Shown here piece by piece: positions 58,226 to 64,000 of a stretch of 64,000 nucleotides of DNA (the first letter of the stretch is position 1; every line of letters begins with the position of its first letter). Origin of the DNA: RFSX01 sp964495785 (GTDB lineage: Bacteria > Bacteroidota > Bacteroidia > Chitinophagales > Saprospiraceae); assembly GCA_964495785.1 (NCBI GenBank), contig CAZBXL010000011.1, positions 1 through 64,000 of the forward strand. The letters are read 5' to 3'. The position numbers were made by a program, and so were the translations under genes. A model generated the notes under the pieces. It worked only from the letters and a program-made list of their open reading frames with translations. It did no database searches and was not told where the DNA came from.

Positions 58226-61021
58226 ATGATTATACAACCTAAATACTTAATACTATTAATTGCGTTGCTTTTAGGTATTAACTTATCAGGCCAGAACATT
58301 GTAAGAGGCGTAGTAATAGACGCAAGTACAGGAGAAGAAATTATCGGCGCTAATGTCGTCGTAGAGGGTACCACTATAGGAACAATATCTGATTGGGATG
58401 GAAGCTTTGAGTTTAGTACTGAAGAAGCTTATCCGATTACGGTGATCGTATCTTACATAGGGTATGCGGACCAAATAATTCAAGTCGCAGATAATAGCAA
58501 GTTAGATTTAAGGTTAGAACAGAGCACTGCTCTCATTGAGGAGATTGTAGTCAAAGGTCAGAGAGTATCTGACGAACAAAAGAAGGCACCTCTTACGATA
58601 GAGACTTTGGACCTATTGTCTATAAAGGAGACACCAGCTGCAAGTTTTTATGAAGGATTAGGAGCTCTTAAGGATGTTGACTTGACAACAGCAAGTATAG
58701 GATTTACAATCATCAATACGAGAGGATTTAATAGTACAAGTCCGGTAAGGTCATTACAGATTATTGATGGAATAGATAACCAGTCACCAGGACTTAATTT
58801 TTCTCTGGGTAATTTCTTGGGCGCCTCAGAATTAGATGTTAAGAAAGTCGATCTTATTATAGGAGCCAGTTCAGCATACTACGGACCTAATGCATTCAAT
58901 GGGGTACTAAGTATAGAAACTAAAAATCCATTTATATTAAGAGGCCTATCAGCAAGGGCTAAAGTTGCAGAAAGAAATCTTTATGAAGTCAGTCTTAGAT
59001 GGGCAGACTCAGTCAACAATAAAGATGGGCTACCATGGATGGCATATAAATTTAATTTATTCAGATTAGAAGCAGATGATTGGGAGGCAGATAACTTTAG
59101 TCCAGTGGATAGCTTAGGTGTGTCTGCAGATAATCCAGGCAGATTTGATGCAGTTAATACATATGGTGACGAGTTTAATAGATCTGCTAATATTATTGGT
59201 TTAGGGACCTATTTTAGAAATGGCTATGATGAAGTAGATCTTGTAGATTATGATACTAAGAACACTAAAGCTTCAGCAGCTGTACATTTTAGATTGAAGC
59301 CAGAATTAGAATTCGAATCTCCAGAACTGATTTTTGGATCAAGTTATGGTGCAGGAACAACGGTCTATCAAGGAGATAATAGATTCAGCCTTAGAAATAT
59401 CCAATTCTATCAGCACAAGGTTGAGTTAACTAAAAAAGATAAGTATTTTCTGAGAGGATATGTAACACACGAAGATGCAGGGGATTCTTATGATCCATTC
59501 TTTACAGCCTTACAATTACAAGATAGATCTAAGGACGATGGAGAGTGGAATACAGCATACCTTAACTATTGGAGCCTTAATATTGTCCCTAGAATAAATT
59601 CAATAGAAGGACGTCCGAGGATATCTATGTTTCCAGGAGATCCTGATGGATTTAGAGCTGCAGAAGCTGAATTTTTAGCTGGACTGCAGGACTCATTGGT
59701 TATGTGGCATGCAGAGACGCTTACTGGATCTAATCAAGCTAATACAGCTGCAGGCCTTAATGGATTCCTTGAGCCAGGAACACCTGAGTTTCAAGCAGCC
59801 TTTGATGACATCACATCTCGAATAGCTAATTCTGAAGGAGGTACAAGATTTTTTGATAGATCGGCTCTCGCTCATGTCCATGGTGAGTATTCATTTAATG
59901 ATGTATACGCAGATAATAAGATATCAGATTTAGATTTTAAATTAGGCGCTAACGGAAGGTATTATTTCCCTAACTCTCAAGGGTCTATACTATTAGATAC
60001 TGCAGGAGTCAATATCGATACGTATGAGTATGGCGTATATGGAGGTGCTGCTTTAGGTTTAGCGGAGAATAAGCTGAGGCTTACAGCGACGATGAGATTA
60101 GATAAGCATGAGAACTTTGACTACTTAGTGTCTCCTGCTGCCTCATTAGTCTACGAACCATCTGAGAATAATTTCTTAAGAGTCTCTTTTTCTTCAGCTA
60201 TTAGAAATCCAAGATTAGTAGATCAGTACCTCAATTACAATGTAGGTCCAGCTATTCTTTTAGGTAATCTTAATGGCTTTGAAGATCTTGTTACAGTAGA
60301 GTCTTTTGTAGACTTCCTTAATACAGGTGATAGATTGCTCTTGGACACCTTTGATGTAGCACCGATTAAGCCAGAGAAAGTTCAGACTGTAGAAGTAGGT
60401 TATAGGACGACTTTATTTGATGCTTTGTTTTTAGATATGAGTTATTACTTCTCGAGATATAGAGACTTCATCGGATTTCAATTAGGTATAGAGCAGTTTG
60501 TTCCAGAGGGTAGTACACTGCCGACTTCAGTTCAAGCATTTAGAGTAAGTGCCAATGCTACGGATAGGGTAACAACACAGGGAGCATCTATAGGATTAAG
60601 TTATTATTTTGCCGATTACTACCAGCTTAAAGGTAACTTTTCGTGGAATAAGCTTAATACTGCAACGGATGATCCTATTATCCCAGCCTTTAATACACCA
60701 GAGTTTAAGTATAATATTGGTTTGTCAGCAAGAAATTTAAATCTTAATTTTGGTGGCGTTTCAATCCCAAACTTCGGATTCAGCGTACAGTATAAGTGGA
60801 TACAAGGTTTTATATTCGAAGGGTCTCCACAGTTTACTGGTTTTATTCCTACTTATGATTTAGTAGATGCACAGATGAGTTTTCCGATACCGTCTGTCAA
60901 CACAACGATTAAGGTGGGTGCTTCTAACTTGCTCAATTCCAGAAACTTCCAGACCTATGGAGGACCACGAATAGGAAGAATGGCCTATATCAGTGCTACT
61001 TACGATTGGCAGAAAAAATGA
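58226..61021 (+). CDS. TonB-dependent receptor with N-terminal carboxypeptidase-regulatory-like domain
   Basis: A 931-residue outer-membrane receptor. A signal peptide (about 1-22) is followed by a CarboxypepD-reg-like domain (VRGVVIDASTGEEIIGANVV, SYIGYADQII), a plug (IEEIVVKGQRV, TRGFNSTSPVRSLQIIDGID, SSAYYGPNAFNGVLSIETKN), and a barrel ending in MAYISATYDW. It takes up a ligand using TonB energy. Downstream after 49 bases is a secreted T9SS protein, a likely partner. The plug and barrel are intact; the substrate is unknown, and no SusD-type lipoprotein is next to it. Confidence 0.92.
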   Translation: MIIQPKYLILLIALLLGINLSGQNIVRGVVIDASTGEEIIGANVVVEGTTIGTISDWDGSFEFSTEEAYPITVIVSYIGYADQIIQVADNSKLDLRLEQSTALIEEIVVKGQRVSDEQKKAPLTIETLDLLSIKETPAASFYEGLGALKDVDLTTASIGFTIINTRGFNSTSPVRSLQIIDGIDNQSPGLNFSLGNFLGASELDVKKVDLIIGASSAYYGPNAFNGVLSIETKNPFILRGLSARAKVAERNLYEVSLRWADSVNNKDGLPWMAYKFNLFRLEADDWEADNFSPVDSLGVSADNPGRFDAVNTYGDEFNRSANIIGLGTYFRNGYDEVDLVDYDTKNTKASAAVHFRLKPELEFESPELIFGSSYGAGTTVYQGDNRFSLRNIQFYQHKVELTKKDKYFLRGYVTHEDAGDSYDPFFTALQLQDRSKDDGEWNTAYLNYWSLNIVPRINSIEGRPRISMFPGDPDGFRAAEAEFLAGLQDSLVMWHAETLTGSNQANTAAGLNGFLEPGTPEFQAAFDDITSRIANSEGGTRFFDRSALAHVHGEYSFNDVYADNKISDLDFKLGANGRYYFPNSQGSILLDTAGVNIDTYEYGVYGGAALGLAENKLRLTATMRLDKHENFDYLVSPAASLVYEPSENNFLRVSFSSAIRNPRLVDQYLNYNVGPAILLGNLNGFEDLVTVESFVDFLNTGDRLLLDTFDVAPIKPEKVQTVEVGYRTTLFDALFLDMSYYFSRYRDFIGFQLGIEQFVPEGSTLPTSVQAFRVSANATDRVTTQGASIGLSYYFADYYQLKGNFSWNKLNTATDDPIIPAFNTPEFKYNIGLSARNLNLNFGGVSIPNFGFSVQYKWIQGFIFEGSPQFTGFIPTYDLVDAQMSFPIPSVNTTIKVGASNLLNSRNFQTYGGPRIGRMAYISATYDWQKK

Positions 61022-61070
61022 TATTCGACACTACTTATAAATAACTATTAATTCAACAACAATATTTAAC

Positions 61071-62621
61071 ATGAAGAAAATTTACACATTATTTACTTTA
61101 CTTTTTATGACTTCTATGCTGACGGCGCAGACGAGATACGTCGATGCTATGTTTGATGTAGAAGTGGACAGAGATGTCACTTACGGTAATAATATAAGTA
61201 TTATTACAGGAACACCGACTCCTAATGATTTAGTAATGGACGTGTATACTCCTGTAGGCGATACATTATCAGAAAGACCAGTAATACTTGTATCTCATAC
61301 TGGAAGTTTCTTACCGCCATTATTTAATGGTCAGATCACTGGCGCTAAGACTGATAGTACTGTAGTCTATACATGTACAGAACTAGCAAGTAGAGGATAT
61401 GTTGCAGTAGCATATACTTACAGATTAGGTTGGTTACCAACATCTACTGATGAAGATACACGTAGAGGAACATTATTACAAGCGGCTTACAGAGGTATCC
61501 AAGACTCAAGATCTTGTGTGAGATTCTTCAGAAGAGATGCTGCTGAGAATGGTAACCAGTATGGTATCGATTCAGAAAGAATCGGTATGTTCGGTATTGG
61601 TACAGGAGGTTACTTATCATTAGGTTGTGGATCATTCTATGATTTTGAAGATGTACTATTAGATAAATTTATAAGTACGACAACAGCGTTACCTTACATA
61701 GATACAACTATATATGGTAATATTTTTGGAACTGACATGGCGGCTATCTCACTTCCTAATTCTCCTGGCTATAGTTCGGAAATAGATTTTGCTTTTAATA
61801 TTGGTGGAGCTTTAGGAGATGCATCATGGATAGGTGGCGACGAGAATGAAGCCGCTTTTGCAGGTGTACATGCGACGGGAGATATATTTGCTCCATATAC
61901 ATTTGGGCCAGTCATCGTACCTACGACGCAGGAGTTTGTTGTTAATGTAGCAGGAACACATGCAGCTATTTCTCAAGCGAATGCAGCTGGTAACAACGAT
62001 GTATTTGATGATCTATTAGAAAATGAATTTACAGCATTAATCGAAGCTCAAAAAGAAACAGACCTCACATTATTCACAGGTCAAATGTTGAACTTAGGAG
62101 CGGATAACTTTTATGGTTTTGAAACACAATTCCCTCAGGGGTCTCCGTGGGACTGGTGGGATCTACCTACACTTAGACTTGTTGTAGCTGGAACTAACGC
62201 AGCGATAGGAACTAACTTTGATGCTGATACACTTCACCTAAGTGGACTACAGACTAATCCAAACATGTCTCCTGAACAAGGAAGAACATATATGGATTCT
62301 ATCATAACATTTATGATACCAAGATCATGTGCAGCTTTAAGATTATTCTGTGATGGAGTGACTTCTGTAGAGGAAGAGTTAGTGGATCACATGGTGACAT
62401 ACCAACCTAATCCAGCTCAAGATATGATTACATTCAGATCAGATGAAGCGGTTATTAGATCTATACAAATTATTAATGTGAAAGGACAGTTAGTCCAGTC
62501 ATATAATAATATAGACAACATAAGCCATACAGTAAATCGGAACAATATACCAGATGGTATTTATTATGCCCAACTGCGTTTTGATGATGGCAATCAGACC
62601 ATCAGGTTTGTATTTAAATAG
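61071..62621 (+). CDS. Secreted alpha/beta-hydrolase-like protein with T9SS sorting domain
   Basis: A 516-residue secreted protein. A signal peptide (about 1-19) and an alpha/beta-hydrolase-like core (RPVILVSHTGSF, SRGYVAVAYTYRLGW, ERIGMFGIGTGGYLSLG) are followed by a C-terminal T9SS type A sorting domain (YQPNPAQDMITF, GIYYAQLRFDDG). The nucleophile elbow reads G175-I-G-T-G instead of G-x-S-x-G, so the expected Ser177 is Gly and the protein may not be a serine hydrolase. It follows the TonB receptor by 49 bases and ends at a strong terminator, so the two form a unit; a binding or processing role for the receptor's ligand is inferred. Confidence 0.8.
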   Translation: MKKIYTLFTLLFMTSMLTAQTRYVDAMFDVEVDRDVTYGNNISIITGTPTPNDLVMDVYTPVGDTLSERPVILVSHTGSFLPPLFNGQITGAKTDSTVVYTCTELASRGYVAVAYTYRLGWLPTSTDEDTRRGTLLQAAYRGIQDSRSCVRFFRRDAAENGNQYGIDSERIGMFGIGTGGYLSLGCGSFYDFEDVLLDKFISTTTALPYIDTTIYGNIFGTDMAAISLPNSPGYSSEIDFAFNIGGALGDASWIGGDENEAAFAGVHATGDIFAPYTFGPVIVPTTQEFVVNVAGTHAAISQANAAGNNDVFDDLLENEFTALIEAQKETDLTLFTGQMLNLGADNFYGFETQFPQGSPWDWWDLPTLRLVVAGTNAAIGTNFDADTLHLSGLQTNPNMSPEQGRTYMDSIITFMIPRSCAALRLFCDGVTSVEEELVDHMVTYQPNPAQDMITFRSDEAVIRSIQIINVKGQLVQSYNNIDNISHTVNRNNIPDGIYYAQLRFDDGNQTIRFVFK

Positions 62622-62645
62622 CTAATACAAATTAAAATAATAACG

Positions 62646-62687
62646 ATACTGAATGGAGATGAAGAATTTCCATTCAGTATTTTTTTT
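62646..62687 (+). terminator. Rho-independent terminator after the receptor/hydrolase unit
   Basis: The perfect 12-bp stem ATACTGAATGGA (62646-62657) and TCCATTCAGTAT (62669-62680), with an 11-nt loop, is followed by seven T. It lies 25 bases after the stop codon. The remaining gap up to 62855 is empty. Confidence 0.9.
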
Positions 62688-62855
62688 GCATTTATCTCAA
62701 TGACGTTAGCTCTATAATTGTAGAAAAAAGACTAAGGTGGAAATAGATAAATGGACACAGAAAAGTCAAAAGTTAGCATCAATGAAAATGAATGATTAAG
62801 AGAAATCTAATTATCAGTTAGAGTAGATTATTATCACAACCTGAAAATTAAAAAA

Positions 62856-63569
62856 ATGAAATCAGTATTGCATAAAGCCGACACAAGAGGTCATGCAGAT
62901 TATGGTTGGCTTCGTTCGTATCATACATTTAGTTTTGCTAACTATCACAATCCAGATAGAATGCATTTCGGTGTTTTGAGAGTATTGAACGATGATATTG
63001 TATCTGGCGGTAAAGGATTTGGGACTCATCCACATGACAACATGGAAATAATTTCTATACCATTACAAGGCGAGCTGGAACATAAAGATAGTATGGGTAA
63101 CTCTACGATAATTAAGCAAGGAGATGTACAAGTAATGAGTGCAGGTACAGGTGTCCAGCATAGTGAGTACAATAAAAGTCAGGATAAAGAAGTGCACTTT
63201 CTTCAGATTTGGATGTATCCGAATAAAAAAGATGTAACTCCTCGTTATGATCAGATTACTGTAGACACTGACAAAATAACTAAGGGATTTGAGCAAATAT
63301 TATCACCCAGCTCTGAAGATGCCGGCGTGTGGGTGCACCAAAATGCTTGGTTTAGTCTCGGAGAATTAAAAAGTGGAACTGAGCAAGTATATAAAATTAA
63401 GGACAAGCAAAATGGCATCTATGTCTTTGTATTAGATGGTGAAGTAAGTATAGGTGGTCAAGCCCTGAGCAAAAGAGATGGCTTTGGAGTATGGGATACA
63501 AAAGATGTATCTATTAAAATCATTTCAGATGCAAAAGTATTATTAATGGATGTACCTATGAGCTTATAA
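62856..63569 (+). CDS. Pirin-family bicupin protein
   Basis: A 237-residue two-cupin protein. The N-terminal cupin has the metal set His, His, His and Glu in GTHPHDNMEIISIPLQGELEH and GTGVQHSEYN, as in the quercetinase-type pirin YhhW. Family landmarks SYHTFSFANYHNPDRMHFG and FLQIWMYP are intact. Bacterial pirins show quercetin dioxygenase activity or act as redox-sensing regulators; which applies here is not known. It stands alone. Confidence 0.93.
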   Translation: MKSVLHKADTRGHADYGWLRSYHTFSFANYHNPDRMHFGVLRVLNDDIVSGGKGFGTHPHDNMEIISIPLQGELEHKDSMGNSTIIKQGDVQVMSAGTGVQHSEYNKSQDKEVHFLQIWMYPNKKDVTPRYDQITVDTDKITKGFEQILSPSSEDAGVWVHQNAWFSLGELKSGTEQVYKIKDKQNGIYVFVLDGEVSIGGQALSKRDGFGVWDTKDVSIKIISDAKVLLMDVPMSL

Positions 63570-63694
63570 TATGCTATGCAATAATTTGATGAAACTACTC
63601 TCAGTATAACTTAGGAAGTGTCTACTGATATTCTAAGCAACAGTACGAGACATTATTCTTCGTTTACAATGTAGAGGTTATTTAAGACGATTAA

Positions 63695-64000
63695 TTATTT
63701 AACCTTGACCGTCCAGCCATATTCATCTTCTATTCTTGTGCTTCGTATACCGTTAATCGTATCCTTGAGCCAAGGAGATATTTTGTATGAGTCGACATCG
63801 AGATTGATCGTCTCATCTTTATATCCTACTTTTTCTACATTCGCTACAACAGCAGCTGTTCCAGCACCAAAAATTTCTTTTAAGCTACCGTCCTTAGATG
63901 CAGATATAACTTCATCTATAGAGATCATTCGCTCTTCTACTTTATGACCTTTATTCTTTAGAATATGCATTAATGAATTCTTAGTTATGCCTTCTAGAAT
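63695..64000 (-). CDS. ilvE: Branched-chain amino acid aminotransferase, 3'-end fragment
   Basis: The gene enters from the right edge; only the last 101 codons are in the window. The frame is open to 64000 and begins ILEGITKNSLMHILK there, followed by GHKVEERMISIDEVISA and EIFGAGTAAVVANVEKVGY, then ISPWLKDTINGIRS; this is the C-terminal part of class IV (fold-type IV) PLP branched-chain aminotransferases, including the GAGTAAVV phosphate-binding loop. It makes leucine, isoleucine and valine from their keto acids. The ATG at 63970 is internal, not the start. Confidence 0.9.
   Translation of the reverse strand: MLEGITKNSLMHILKNKGHKVEERMISIDEVISASKDGSLKEIFGAGTAAVVANVEKVGYKDETINLDVDSYKISPWLKDTINGIRSTRIEDEYGWTVKVK

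Overview
The window is AT-rich DNA from a member of the Bacteroidota, most likely a Saprospiria-type marine or environmental lineage. The evidence is two proteins ending in type IX secretion (T9SS) type A sorting domains, DUF2490 and DUF5777 outer-membrane proteins, SusC/FecA-style TonB receptor architecture, many Bacteroidota-type lipoproteins, and several TAnnTTTG (-7) promoter elements. No rRNA, tRNA, CRISPR array, insertion sequence or phage gene was seen. It looks like chromosomal DNA. One run of 100 N sits at 38761-38860, inside a giant repeat-protein gene.

Layout: 1-6.3 kb holds a DEAD-box RNA helicase, two small membrane or lipid-anchored proteins, a DUF2490 protein with a lipoprotein beta-carbonic anhydrase, and a TPR sensor histidine kinase. 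6.3-14.1 kb is a minus-strand tripartite RND efflux operon (TetR, TolC, adaptor, permease), followed by pdxH and a second TetR gene. AnmK (14.3-15.3 kb) is convergent with the next block. 15.4-22.2 kb is the most notable region: a tightly coupled minus-strand operon encoding a YceI-like lipid-binding protein, an FAD oxidoreductase, a methyltransferase, a type III polyketide synthase, a FabL-like reductase, a FabZ-like dehydratase, a FabF-like ketosynthase, an acyl carrier protein and a phosphopantetheinyl transferase. Read together these suggest a self-contained pathway: a private fatty-acid-type module makes an acyl starter, the type III synthase turns it into a phenolic or pyrone lipid, and the methyltransferase and flavoenzyme tailor it.

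22.2-35.3 kb is mixed housekeeping: thioredoxin, an NAD-dependent epimerase, an OmpA-domain protein, an acyl-CoA oxidase-like dehydrogenase, a GNAT acetyltransferase, Ddl, a MerC-like protein divergent from a Fur-family regulator with a palindrome over the promoter, an EF-G paralogue and a glycosyltransferase. 35.6-44.1 kb is one giant secreted SdrD B-domain protein, broken only by the assembly gap. The two contig ends share an identical 55-nt sequence, and joining them there restores the frame.

44.2-64 kb holds a bacilliredoxin, a small heme-protein operon (CX4CH lipoprotein, DUF5777 barrel, di-heme cytochrome c), a polysaccharide flippase, RibA, an alpha-2-macroglobulin/PBP1C pair, a family 2 glycosyltransferase, a TonB-dependent receptor followed by a secreted alpha/beta-hydrolase-like protein lacking the usual serine, a pirin, and the 3' end of a branched-chain aminotransferase gene that runs off the right edge. 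All function calls rest on reading translated motifs; no database search was run.
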